NCBI GenBank assembly: GCA_034521575.1
Contig: JAXHMJ010000005.1
Coordinates: forward strand, 434,001 to 498,000
Reading direction: 5' to 3'
DNA length: 64,000 nucleotides
Source of the DNA: a candidate division KSB1 bacterium
Lineage (GTDB): Bacteria; Zhuqueibacterota; Zhuqueibacteria; Residuimicrobiales; Krinioviventaceae
Position numbers and translations under genes: made by a program. The stretch's first letter is position 1. Each line of letters begins with the position of its first letter. Below the pieces are notes generated by a model that saw only the letters and a list, made by a program, of their open reading frames with translations, did not search any database and was not told where the DNA came from. Of the stretch, positions 1 to 8,354 are shown piece after piece.

Positions 1-12
1 GCAACATTATTC

Positions 13-41
13 TTGACTTTGATGTGAGAAAGCGTTAAAAT
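13..41 (+). promoter_or_regulatory. Sigma70-like promoter of the lipoprotein cluster
   Basis: TTGACT at 13-18 and TAAAAT at 36-41 are separated by 17 bases, which is close to the canonical -35/-10 arrangement. The site lies about 170 bases upstream of the first lipoprotein gene, so it would give a long leader. FCB bacteria often use divergent promoter consensus sequences, so this is a candidate only. Confidence 0.4.
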
Positions 42-209
42 GTCTAAAATATTAGCGGGGCAGCGAAATAAAGGAACGCTTTTGAAATGTTGAAACCTAA
101 AATGTTTATCAGAGATATTTTACCTTTAATGTCGGTATTTCACAGAAACAATGGCAGGACGAGCCATTGTAAACAACTAGAATTCGATGAGACTTGGGAG
201 ATCAGGGTT

Positions 210-833
210 ATGAAAATCAGCGTTAGAAAAAAAGTTATCGGTGTTGTATCGTTAGTGTTAATGACAGTTGTGCTTTTCAGTTGTGCGGGCAGTTCCCGAA
301 GTGTATCACGAATGCGCGCGGATGAAGCAACAGACATCAGCGGGCGCTGGAATGACACAGATTCCAGAATAACCGCCGAAGCCATGGTTCGGGATGTATT
401 ATCCCGTCCCTGGCTGGGCAATTTTGTCACGGCAAACAATGAAAAACCTGTGGTGATTGTGGGCAGCATACGCAACAAGAGCAGTGAGCATATTCCTGTC
501 GATGCATTTATCAAGGATATTGAACGTGAGCTGATCAACAGCGATCAGGTGAGCTTTGTGGCCTCTTCGGAACAGCGGGAGCAAATCCGGGAAGAACGTC
601 TGGATCAGCAGAGTTTTGCCTCCATGGAAACCGCCAAACAGCTGGCCAATGAAACCGGCGCCGATTATATGATGCAAGGGACAATAAATTCCATTGTCGA
701 TTCGTTTGAAGGTAAAAAAACTGTCTTTTATCAGGTCGATCTGGAGCTCATTGATCTTGAAAAAAACACCAAAGTATGGATGGGTGATAAAAAAATCAAA
801 AAACTGATCGAACAGGACAGATACGGCTGGTAG
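210..833 (+). CDS. LpoB-family lipoprotein (penicillin-binding protein activator-like)
   Basis: A 207-residue lipoprotein. The N-terminus has a basic stretch, a hydrophobic segment and a lipobox ending FSCAG. The block DISGRWNDTDSRITAEAMV, followed by PVVIVGSIRNKSSEHI and a conserved EQREQIREERLDQQ, is typical of the TIGR02722/LpoB-like lipoproteins. In Enterobacteria LpoB is an outer-membrane lipoprotein that activates the peptidoglycan synthase PBP1b; that role here is inferred from family only. An in-frame upstream start at 87 exists, but it would place 41 residues before the signal peptide, so ATG 210 is preferred. It is the first gene of a run that continues with COG3014-like and LPP20-like genes, an arrangement I recall from other bacteria. 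Confidence 0.85.
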   Translation: MKISVRKKVIGVVSLVLMTVVLFSCAGSSRSVSRMRADEATDISGRWNDTDSRITAEAMVRDVLSRPWLGNFVTANNEKPVVIVGSIRNKSSEHIPVDAFIKDIERELINSDQVSFVASSEQREQIREERLDQQSFASMETAKQLANETGADYMMQGTINSIVDSFEGKKTVFYQVDLELIDLEKNTKVWMGDKKIKKLIEQDRYGW

Positions 834-865
834 GTTCTGCATTCATGAATTGATCTGGAGGATCA

Positions 866-2287
866 ATGCGAAAAAGACTCTTTTACTGTACGACGGCTGT
901 GGTTTTCGGGCTGATACTGGCCTGTTCCAGTATGCGCACCAATGTTGCGTATTTCGAGCCTGTAAAAACACACTTGAAGCAGGCTGACTATGAACAGGCC
1001 ATTGCATTAGTCGATCAGGGACGAGAACGCAACGAGTACACCAAAAAAGACCGTGCTCTTTTTTATTTGGACAAGGGAGCGCTATTGTACTATCAGGGCA
1101 AGTATCAAGAAAGCATTGAACACCTTAACCAGGCTGAGCAGGCCATGGAAGAACTGTTCACTCAAAGTGTTTCCAAAGCTGCGACCTCGCTCCTGTTAAA
1201 CGATAACGCTCTTCCTTACTATGGCGAAATTTACGAAATGCTGTATGTCAATATATTTCAGGCGCTGAACTATCTCAACCTTGATAATATAGACGGTGTG
1301 TACGTGGAAGCGCGTCAGATCAGCAATAAATTGCAGGAATTGGAAGACAAATACGCAGAGATGATATCTGACATGAACAAGTCAGAAGATTCCAAGGTCA
1401 AAATTCAGGCAGACAATATAAAATTTCATAATGATGCGCTCGCCCATTACCTGAGCTTCCTGGCATTTCGAATGACAGGAGAGGTAGATAACAGCCGCAT
1501 TTCGCTGGCCAATCTCAGACAAGCGTGGCAGACTCACAGAGATGTTTATGACCACCAGCCTCCTGCTTTTCTTCAGCAACAGTTTAAAACCATGTCATCA
1601 AATATGATGAAATGGGAACGCGAACTCGAGGATACACGTCTGGCATGCATGGTATTCACAGGGCAGGCTCCGACAAAAGAAGCGGTCGGCGGCAAAATCA
1701 CAACCTATAAGAACATGATCGGTATCAGTGTTCTGGGATCACCGGTTCCCAATGCAACCTATCCGTTTCCGGGCATGGAAGAGGGCTACCATTTTAAATT
1801 TTCGCTACCGGTGCTGAAAAACAACGGCTCTGAGGTTAAGCGCATTCGTGTCATTGTGGACGGAAATCCGATGGGCAATCTGGACCTGCTGGAAAACATG
1901 GGCCATATCGCCAAACATACGTTTGAGATACGCCGAAACATTATCTATTTCAAAACCATTACCCGCACCGTGGTCAAAGGCCTGGCTGCCGCAGAAGCAA
2001 AGAAAAAGCTGCGAAAAGAAGCCGGTGTAGAGGAAGGATCCATTCTGGGTATGCTCATGGATGCCACCGTGGATGCAGGCGTGGATGCCACGGAAAACGC
2101 AGATCTGCGTTACTGGCGCACCATGCCGAATTTATGTTTCGCCGGAGAATTTAAAGTGAATCCCGGAAGCCATACTATCGTATTAGAATTCTATAACAAG
2201 AATAATATGATCCTCAAACGCATGCAATGGGATAACTATACCATTGACAAAGGGGTCAATATTTTAAACACGGCATTACTAATTTAA
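866..2287 (+). CDS. COG3014-like TPR lipoprotein
   Basis: A 473-residue protein with a lipoprotein signal (LILACSS, Cys20). The N-terminal half carries TPR-like helical repeats (YEQAIALVDQGRE, YYQGKYQESIEHLNQAEQ, followed by a long helical region with NYLNLDNIDGVYVEARQ). The C-terminal half is a beta-rich domain containing FPGMEEGYHFKFSLPVLK. The overall pattern resembles the uncharacterised COG3014 family usually found beside LpoB-like genes. GGAGG lies just upstream of ATG 866, and the gene sits 32 bases after its neighbour. Its function is unknown; an envelope scaffold role with the adjacent lipoproteins is plausible. Confidence 0.75.
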   Translation: MRKRLFYCTTAVVFGLILACSSMRTNVAYFEPVKTHLKQADYEQAIALVDQGRERNEYTKKDRALFYLDKGALLYYQGKYQESIEHLNQAEQAMEELFTQSVSKAATSLLLNDNALPYYGEIYEMLYVNIFQALNYLNLDNIDGVYVEARQISNKLQELEDKYAEMISDMNKSEDSKVKIQADNIKFHNDALAHYLSFLAFRMTGEVDNSRISLANLRQAWQTHRDVYDHQPPAFLQQQFKTMSSNMMKWERELEDTRLACMVFTGQAPTKEAVGGKITTYKNMIGISVLGSPVPNATYPFPGMEEGYHFKFSLPVLKNNGSEVKRIRVIVDGNPMGNLDLLENMGHIAKHTFEIRRNIIYFKTITRTVVKGLAAAEAKKKLRKEAGVEEGSILGMLMDATVDAGVDATENADLRYWRTMPNLCFAGEFKVNPGSHTIVLEFYNKNNMILKRMQWDNYTIDKGVNILNTALLI

Positions 2288-2297
2288 AGAGGACAGA

Positions 2298-3323
2298 ATG
2301 AGCCGACTGATCAGTTTATTCATTTTTACTCTTGTCTTGTTTCAATGTACATATTCATCTTCATCTCAGAACAAAGGAACATCTTCCGGAGACCAGCTGC
2401 CGAACTGGGTGCATCATCCGCATGATTCCTATCCGCAGAGTATGTATCTGGTGGGAATCGGTACCGGAGATACACGAACCTCTGCGGAAAACAACGCGAT
2501 TGGCGCCATTGCCAAAATTTTTCAGGCCAAAGTCGATGTGGATGAAACGCTGGTAGAGGAATACCTTGAAGACAAAGAGGGCATCAGCTTTACATCGCAG
2601 ATGCTGAACAAGACCCGGGTGGGCAGCAATCAGAAATTGAAAAACATCACCATCGAAAAATCATTTTTTTATGATAAAGAGGGATTGTATTACGTACTGG
2701 CTTATCTCGACCGGCTGGAAACAGAAGAACTGTTCCGCACAGAAATCGAACGCAACAATCGGCGAACCATCGAGTATTATGACCAATATCAGGCGGCGGA
2801 CAATAAACTGAGCCGCTATGCTTATTTGCAAAAAGCCATCAATTTGCAGGAGGTCAACCGGGTTCTGGACGCCCAATACCAGATCATCAATGTCAGCGGC
2901 GAACCGATTGAGCCGCCGATCCCCATGAGCCAGCTGCAGCAGACCCGAAGAGAGCTGTTAAACCGGATCAGCGTCGCCGTGAATGTGAGCGGTTCGCATG
3001 AACAGGAAATCAGCGATTATATCAAATCCGTGATCGGGCGGATCGGATTCAAGATCAACAGCTCGCCGGATTTTGAGATCAATGCCTCGCTGGACCTGAT
3101 GCGCGCCAACCTGAACCGGGACGATGTGACCGGTTACAACTGGAATTTGACGCTGAATGTCTATGATACAGTGAATCAATACGGTTTGAACACCTTTTCC
3201 CTGAAAAACCGGACCGTGGGCATTTCGGAAAGCCAGGCGATTGCCAAAATGATGAACACCATCCAAACCAAACTGAACAAGGATTTTTACCGACAATTTA
3301 CAGAGTATCTGCAATCATTATAA
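2298..3323 (+). CDS. LPP20-family lipoprotein, large
   Basis: A 341-residue exported protein. The N-terminus is hydrophobic and ends FQCTYSSSS, a non-canonical lipobox because Gln precedes Cys. The LPP20 signature follows at about residues 35-70: LPNWVHHP, then YLVGIGTG and a run of Ala/Asn before AIAKIFQAKV. The C-terminal region (about 215-341) is a second alpha/beta domain. It lies 10 bases after the previous gene and has a GAGG ribosome site, so it is part of the same operon. LPP20-type domains occur in outer-membrane lipoproteins of many Gram-negatives; the biochemical role is not established. Confidence 0.75.
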   Translation: MSRLISLFIFTLVLFQCTYSSSSQNKGTSSGDQLPNWVHHPHDSYPQSMYLVGIGTGDTRTSAENNAIGAIAKIFQAKVDVDETLVEEYLEDKEGISFTSQMLNKTRVGSNQKLKNITIEKSFFYDKEGLYYVLAYLDRLETEELFRTEIERNNRRTIEYYDQYQAADNKLSRYAYLQKAINLQEVNRVLDAQYQIINVSGEPIEPPIPMSQLQQTRRELLNRISVAVNVSGSHEQEISDYIKSVIGRIGFKINSSPDFEINASLDLMRANLNRDDVTGYNWNLTLNVYDTVNQYGLNTFSLKNRTVGISESQAIAKMMNTIQTKLNKDFYRQFTEYLQSL

Positions 3324-3366
3324 CGTCAATACGTTTTTCATTATCTTAACCGAAAGGAGATGTATT

Positions 3367-3951
3367 ATGAAACGCGCTTTTTTATTACTGGCAGTGGGCA
3401 TTTTCAGCATCGCATTGGTGTCTTCATGCGGGGGCAGCAAAGGTTCGGGCGGCCCTCAGGCTTTTGAAGATCCGTTCCAGGATCTGATCAATGAGGCCAA
3501 TGCCATCATCGATGCCGGCGGTGTTGCCGCAGTCGGACAGGGCACCTCGGCCCGTCAGGATCTGGCAAAACAAAAAGCCACTACAGACGCACGCGGCGGT
3601 CTTGCCGAAATCTTTAATGCCAAAGTTCAGCGTATGAACAAATCATTCCAGGAGGAAATCGGCAGCGCTGATGATTCCGAGATCAACGAGGCATTCACAA
3701 CCGTAACCAAAACTCTGAGCAGTCAAGTGCTTGCCGGCGCTGTGGTCAAAAAAGCAAAATACTACAAAACCGAAAGCGCTCAGTTTACCTGTGGTGCTCT
3801 GGTTGCCATCGAACCCAACAAAGTCAACATGTCCATTCTGGATGAACTGCAGAACAAGGACAAGAAACTGTACGAACGTTTCAGGGCTTCGCAGGCGTAC
3901 GATGAGCTCAAACAGGAAATGTCTGATTACGAAGAACAACAAGGTTACTAG
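3367..3951 (+). CDS. LPP20-family lipoprotein, small
   Basis: A 194-residue lipoprotein with a clear signal peptide and lipobox (LVSSCGG). The LPP20-type core reads AVGQGTSARQDLAKQKATTDARGG, and the family pattern of an AKVQ-type segment follows. AAAGGAG precedes ATG 3367. It is paralogous to the larger protein encoded just upstream and to the lipoprotein at 40190-40753, which shares GRGVSAREGLSKKEAR. A strong terminator follows immediately, so this is the last gene of the first transcription unit. Confidence 0.75.
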   Translation: MKRAFLLLAVGIFSIALVSSCGGSKGSGGPQAFEDPFQDLINEANAIIDAGGVAAVGQGTSARQDLAKQKATTDARGGLAEIFNAKVQRMNKSFQEEIGSADDSEINEAFTTVTKTLSSQVLAGAVVKKAKYYKTESAQFTCGALVAIEPNKVNMSILDELQNKDKKLYERFRASQAYDELKQEMSDYEEQQGY

Positions 3952-3957
3952 GATCAA

Positions 3958-3985
3958 AAGGCGGGACATGTCCCGCCTTTTTTTT
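3958..3985 (+). terminator. Rho-independent terminator after the lipoprotein operon
   Basis: GGCGGGACATGTCCCGCC (3960-3977) is a perfect palindrome followed by eight T, six bases after the stop codon of the small LPP20 gene. Confidence 0.9.
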
Positions 3986-4090
3986 CTGCATTTCAATGAG
4001 AATCACAATCTATTAACAGTCTATATGTTTGTTTCAATGCAGGCCTGCAAGCTGCATTTTAATTGCACAAAGACATCAGCGGAGTTGACT

Positions 4091-5533
4091 ATGAAAGCGT
4101 TACGACTTTTAGTTTTTATGCTCCTGTTAACAGTTCCCTGCCGGTTTTTATCCGCCCAGGACGATTTTAAAAAGTGGCTGGAAAAGGATCAGCAGGCCTA
4201 TGAAAATTATCTCGAGGAACAGGACCGCGCATTTATGGACTTTTTGAAAAAAGACTGGGAAGCTTTTCAGGCATTTCAGGGAATTGAACCCGACAAAGCG
4301 CCGAAACCCAAAACCATGCCCGTTGCTCCGGATAAAGCCCCGCAGGAACACTCTACCGATGAGACCGTCAGCGTCCCCCCCTTATCGGTGCAATCTGCTG
4401 AAAAAGCGCCGCAGCCCAACGCCCGCGCAGCGGTTCAAAACAAGCCCAAGATCCAGTTTCCGTTTTACGATGCGTACTGTTCCGTCAATTTTGCATCCCT
4501 GCCGGACTGGACACCGTCAACCCCTATCACTAACACCGGTATCGCAGAAGCCTGGCGCACTTTGGCAAGTCACCCGCATTCAACAACCCTGAGGCAGCTG
4601 AAATATATCGCAAACCAGATGAAGCTGAACGACTGGGGTCACATGCTGCTCTATCACGCGTTCAGTGAAAAAACCGCTCCCTATAACATCAACAAACAGC
4701 TTGTACTGGACTGGTTTCTGTTGAACAAAAGCGGCTATGATATTAAACTGGCTTTTCAGGATAATTCAATTCTGCTTCTGGTACCCTCCACTCAGGTTAT
4801 TTATGAAGCGCCGTATGTGATGGTGGACGGACAAAAATTTTACTTTTTCGGATTTGAAAACAAGCTGAACAAACGCAAACGCATCTACACCTACCGCGGG
4901 CAGTACACCGGCAATGAAAAGCAATTTGATCTGTCTCTAACAGCACTCCCGCGTGTGACACGCAAAAATCAAGTCAGAAACCTAAAGTTCAACTATAAAG
5001 GCGAGACTGTTAATCTCAATATCAAATATTCAAGAAATGCTGTTGATTTTCTCTCGGATTATCCGCAAACCGAGCTGGAATTATTTTTCAGATCAAATCC
5101 ATCCACATCGTTTCAGCGATCTCTGATTCAGGCGCTGCGCCCGTATGTTGAAAACAAGACCAAAGTCGAAGCGGTCAATTTTTTGCTACGTCTGGCACAA
5201 ACCGCTTTCCATTACAGAACGGATGATCAGCAGTTTGGATTTGAAAAGTACATGCTGCCGGAAGAAACACTGCACTATCCCAGTTCAGATTGCGAAGACC
5301 GGTCCATCCTGTTTGCGTTTCTGGTACGCCGACTTGTCAGGACCGACGTTGTACTCCTGGATTATCCCGGACATGTGGCAACTGCTGTGTATTTGGGTGA
5401 GCCTGCATTTGGGAACACTGTAACCTACAGGGGCAAACGATTCGTGATCTGCGATCCGACGTATATCAACGCGTCTCCGGGAACAGCCATGCCGCAGTTT
5501 GCCTCGGTTCGGCCGAACGTGATTGAATATTGA
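4091..5533 (+). CDS. Secreted transglutaminase-like protein
   Basis: A 480-residue protein with a signal peptide (LLLTVPCRFLSAQ). A charged coiled-coil-like segment follows at about residues 25-60 (DDFKKWLEKDQQAYENYLEEQDR), then a Pro-rich linker and a long beta-rich domain. The C-terminal part holds a transglutaminase-type triad in order: Cys401 in SSDCEDRS, His428 in YPGHVATAV and Asp455 in CDPTY. This suggests a cysteine protease or peptidase-like fold, with substrate unknown. A longer in-frame ORF begins upstream at 3731, but it would overlap the previous gene and the terminator, so ATG 4091 next to the signal peptide is chosen. Its stop overlaps the TTG start of the next LPP20 gene, which suggests coupled expression. 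Confidence 0.65.
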   Translation: MKALRLLVFMLLLTVPCRFLSAQDDFKKWLEKDQQAYENYLEEQDRAFMDFLKKDWEAFQAFQGIEPDKAPKPKTMPVAPDKAPQEHSTDETVSVPPLSVQSAEKAPQPNARAAVQNKPKIQFPFYDAYCSVNFASLPDWTPSTPITNTGIAEAWRTLASHPHSTTLRQLKYIANQMKLNDWGHMLLYHAFSEKTAPYNINKQLVLDWFLLNKSGYDIKLAFQDNSILLLVPSTQVIYEAPYVMVDGQKFYFFGFENKLNKRKRIYTYRGQYTGNEKQFDLSLTALPRVTRKNQVRNLKFNYKGETVNLNIKYSRNAVDFLSDYPQTELELFFRSNPSTSFQRSLIQALRPYVENKTKVEAVNFLLRLAQTAFHYRTDDQQFGFEKYMLPEETLHYPSSDCEDRSILFAFLVRRLVRTDVVLLDYPGHVATAVYLGEPAFGNTVTYRGKRFVICDPTYINASPGTAMPQFASVRPNVIEY

Positions 5534-6045
5534 GACGCATCAACATAAAGCCGATCAGGGGACTGCTGCTGGGCGCCCTGCTGATCGGCCTGACCGGATG
5601 TTCCGGGAAAGACACAGAGCCGCCTGCATCCGGGGCGCCCGCTTCCGAAGCCCTAATCGACAGCGCTGTCTTCCGGACAGCCGCAGACAGCCTGCCCGAC
5701 TGGGCAAATCATGTCCAACGCAAATCCGGATATCTTTACATGATCGGAACAGGGCGTTCTTCCAGTCCCGAAATAGCCCAAAAAAAAGCCGTGCTGAACG
5801 CCCGGGTTCAACTTGCCGAGCAACAATTTCCGGGATTCCCCCCGGACTCGTTACACAAAGAGGTTTTAGGTGTCATACGGGCTGTGCATAGAGAGCAGTG
5901 CAACGATGTATGGGACGTAAAAGTGCTGCTCGAATCTCCCCTTTCCCTCCAAACCGAACCCCGACAATCCTCAACCCGGGATGCAGGCAGATCAGGGTTT
6001 ACAAAACAAAAACTGATTCTGCATCATGGAACGCCGATCGTGTAA
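5530..6045 (+). CDS. LPP20-like lipoprotein
   Basis: A 171-residue lipoprotein beginning at TTG 5530, which overlaps the TGA of the preceding gene by four bases. The lipobox is GLTGCSG. The LPP20 motif follows at about residues 57-90: LPDWANHV, YLYMIGTGRSSSPEIAQKKAV. The last residues are read through the 3' end of the convergent methyltransferase gene (54-base overlap) and look low-complexity, so the true C-terminus could have been altered. Confidence 0.65.
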   Translation: MRRINIKPIRGLLLGALLIGLTGCSGKDTEPPASGAPASEALIDSAVFRTAADSLPDWANHVQRKSGYLYMIGTGRSSSPEIAQKKAVLNARVQLAEQQFPGFPPDSLHKEVLGVIRAVHREQCNDVWDVKVLLESPLSLQTEPRQSSTRDAGRSGFTKQKLILHHGTPIV

Positions 6046-6561
6046 CAGCTCGAGCCCGGATGTCCCGGCGGTATATATAAATTCCTCAGATGTCATGGTA
6101 AACAGCGAAGGTCCCAGCAAGCCACGGCACGCACTCCAGAAATTATCCGGCGCAGATGTGATTAACAGAAAGCCGCCGGATACAAGCACCCGGTTCAGAC
6201 TCTGAAATAATGTATAAATATCCGGTACATACTCGCAAACACCGATACATGAAACAAAAGAAAACGATGCATGCTGAAAAGGCAGACGTACAGCATCGGC
6301 GCACAGCAGACGATTGTCCCGACGGCTGCGCAGTTTTTTCAGCATCGATTTGGACGCATCCAGACAGATGGTCTCTTTAGAAACGGGCAGCACGTCCAAA
6401 GTGTGTCCCAGGCCGGTACCGACATCCAGCATCAGACCTTTGTCCGGATCAGCAGCCAAAATTAGTTCCCGCAGATTCTGTTTTTCCCGCACAAGAATCC
6501 GGGATACAAAGGGCAGTGTCCGGTTTGAATAAAAAATAGATTTAACGGCCCAAAGATCCAT
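5992..6561 (-). CDS. Class I SAM-dependent methyltransferase
   Basis: A 189-residue protein with a Rossmann-type methyltransferase fold. Motif I is LMLDVGTGLGHTLDV, the acidic end of beta-2 is TICLDAS, motif II is LLCADAVRLPF, and the post-motif is SCIGVCEYVPD. It is short compared with usual family members (about 220-270 residues) but the SAM-binding core is complete. The substrate cannot be told from sequence. It converges on the LPP20-like gene and diverges from treT. Confidence 0.75.
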   Translation of the reverse strand: MDLWAVKSIFYSNRTLPFVSRILVREKQNLRELILAADPDKGLMLDVGTGLGHTLDVLPVSKETICLDASKSMLKKLRSRRDNRLLCADAVRLPFQHASFSFVSCIGVCEYVPDIYTLFQSLNRVLVSGGFLLITSAPDNFWSACRGLLGPSLFTMTSEEFIYTAGTSGLELLHDRRSMMQNQFLFCKP

Positions 6562-6888
6562 ACTCTATCCTGTTAGTCCTAGCCATGCCAATATACAGAA
6601 TTTTCCGGTTTAAAATCAAATAAAAACACAGGTCAATCGTCTGCAATCCGGTATCAAATGTGTTCAATATCCATCATTCTATTGGCCCTAAAAACGATAT
6701 TTGTTCACAATTTATACACATTTCACGCAATTCATTTATAAATATTATTTATCGGTATTCCACCGCATTTATTAAACACGGTATACTACTGTTTATTTTG
6801 AACTTGTATTAGTGTCATATTTTCAAGCGATACTTGGCATAGTTTCTGCAAAGACCGGATAGGAACAGGAAAAGGAAAAGGATATAGC
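6562..6888. other. AT-rich divergent intergenic region
   Basis: This 327-base region separates the methyltransferase (minus) from treT (plus). It is strongly AT-rich between about 6690 and 6790 and must contain both promoters. I see no clear canonical -35/-10 pair, no hairpin and no small ORF with a ribosome site. Confidence 0.5.
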
Positions 6889-8166
6889 ATGGCAAAGCAA
6901 CTACAATCATATCGAAGCATTATCGGTGACAAGGCTGTAGAAACCATACTGGATAAAAGCCGACATCTGTCCGGTAAACGTATACTGCACGTCAATTCCA
7001 CCCGCAGCGGAGGCGGTGTAGCAGAAATTTTACAGCAACTCGTAGCCTTGATGCAGAGTCTGGGTATTGACGCGGAATGGCGGATTTTAGCGGGAAAAGA
7101 ACCGTTTTTCAAAGTAACCAAAAAAATACACAACAGTCTGCAGGGTCAGGCCGGGACCTTGTCGGACTGGGAAAAAGAAATATATCACCAAACCAACAGC
7201 TATTATGCGGATTTTTCTCCGATTAATCATGATATTGTGATCATCCACGATCCGCAGCCTTTACCGCAGGTTCATCTGCATGAAAAAACACAGCCCTGGA
7301 TCTGGCGCTGTCACATCGATCTAACCCGGCCGAATCCCGATTTCTGGGAGCATCTGCGGCCGTTTGTCGCAGAATACGACCGGATGATCGTCTCTACTCC
7401 GGAATACCGCAAAGCTGACGTCGATGTTGAACAGCATGTATTCCAGCCTGCCATTGATCCGCTCTCCGATAAAAATCGTGAACTTTCTGGCCGGCAAATC
7501 ACCAGTCTTTTTCAAAAATATCAAATTCCGCGCGACAAACCATTGATCACTCAGGTGTCCCGGTTTGATCCCTGGAAAGATCCCCGGGGTGTACTCGAGG
7601 TCTATAAAAAAGTAAAAGCAACATGCGATGCGCGCATGCTGTTCTGTTTCAATTCAGCAGATGATGATCCGGAAGGTGTCCGGGTCTACGAGGAAATGTG
7701 TCATCTGGCTGCGGATGAGATTGCAAGCGGTGATGTCTTGTTCGTACGCGGAGATGATCCTCTGCTGGTGAATGCGCTGCAGCGCGAATCATCCGTGATC
7801 CTGCAAAAATCAAAACGCGAGGGATTCGGCCTGACCGTATCAGAGGCCATGTGGAAAGGCACACCGGTGGTGGCATCCCGGGTCGGCGGTATCCCCTTGC
7901 AGATCAAAGACGGGGTATCCGGTTATCTGGTGGGTCCACAGGATATTGACGCGGCCGCCAATCGGGTGACGACTCTTCTTTCCCATCCAAAAAAAGCCGG
8001 GATCATCGGCAGAAACGCCAAAGAACGGGTCAGGGAGCATTTTCTGATCACGCGGCTGCTCTCCGACTACATCGATCTGTTCACCGAGGTTCTGGAAAGC
8101 AAACAGTATCAGCCAACCGGAACCAGAGCGACGGCTTTAGCTGGAATGGTCATTAATGCCCTGTAA
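6889..8166 (+). CDS. treT: Trehalose glycosyltransferring synthase (TreT-type GT4)
   Basis: A 425-residue GT-B glycosyltransferase. It matches the TreT pattern closely from the N-terminus (YRSIIGDKAVE, HVNSTRSGGGVAEIL, VTKKIHNSLQG) through HDPQPLP, WRCHIDLTRPNPDFW and ITQVSRFDPWKD to the C-terminal KREGFGLTVSEAMWKGTPVV and VGGIPLQI. TreT makes trehalose from NDP-glucose and glucose, reversibly, in the cytoplasm. No other trehalose gene lies nearby, so the sugar could serve as an osmolyte or reserve. AAAGGA precedes ATG 6889. The length is normal for the family. Confidence 0.9.
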   Translation: MAKQLQSYRSIIGDKAVETILDKSRHLSGKRILHVNSTRSGGGVAEILQQLVALMQSLGIDAEWRILAGKEPFFKVTKKIHNSLQGQAGTLSDWEKEIYHQTNSYYADFSPINHDIVIIHDPQPLPQVHLHEKTQPWIWRCHIDLTRPNPDFWEHLRPFVAEYDRMIVSTPEYRKADVDVEQHVFQPAIDPLSDKNRELSGRQITSLFQKYQIPRDKPLITQVSRFDPWKDPRGVLEVYKKVKATCDARMLFCFNSADDDPEGVRVYEEMCHLAADEIASGDVLFVRGDDPLLVNALQRESSVILQKSKREGFGLTVSEAMWKGTPVVASRVGGIPLQIKDGVSGYLVGPQDIDAAANRVTTLLSHPKKAGIIGRNAKERVREHFLITRLLSDYIDLFTEVLESKQYQPTGTRATALAGMVINAL

Positions 8167-8190
8167 TCGCCGGTCATTACAGGGTGATTT
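8159..8190 (+). terminator. Hairpin at the end of treT
   Basis: CCCTGTAAT (8159-8167) pairs with ATTACAGGG (8176-8184) around an 8-base loop. The hairpin overlaps the treT stop codon and is followed by the T-rich stretch TGATTTTGAT. It is a plausible but imperfect intrinsic terminator. Confidence 0.55.
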
Positions 8191-8354
8191 TGATAAAAAT
8201 GATGTGAGATGAAATCCCGCTGTACACGCATCCCCTTCCCGCAGGTATCTTTTGCCCCATACCTCAAGAAATCACATATCACAGACTTGGAAATAAAGAC
8301 CCTTTTTCTTATCTTGTTTACAATTTAAATCTTGTTAGCTAAAAGGATAGTAAA

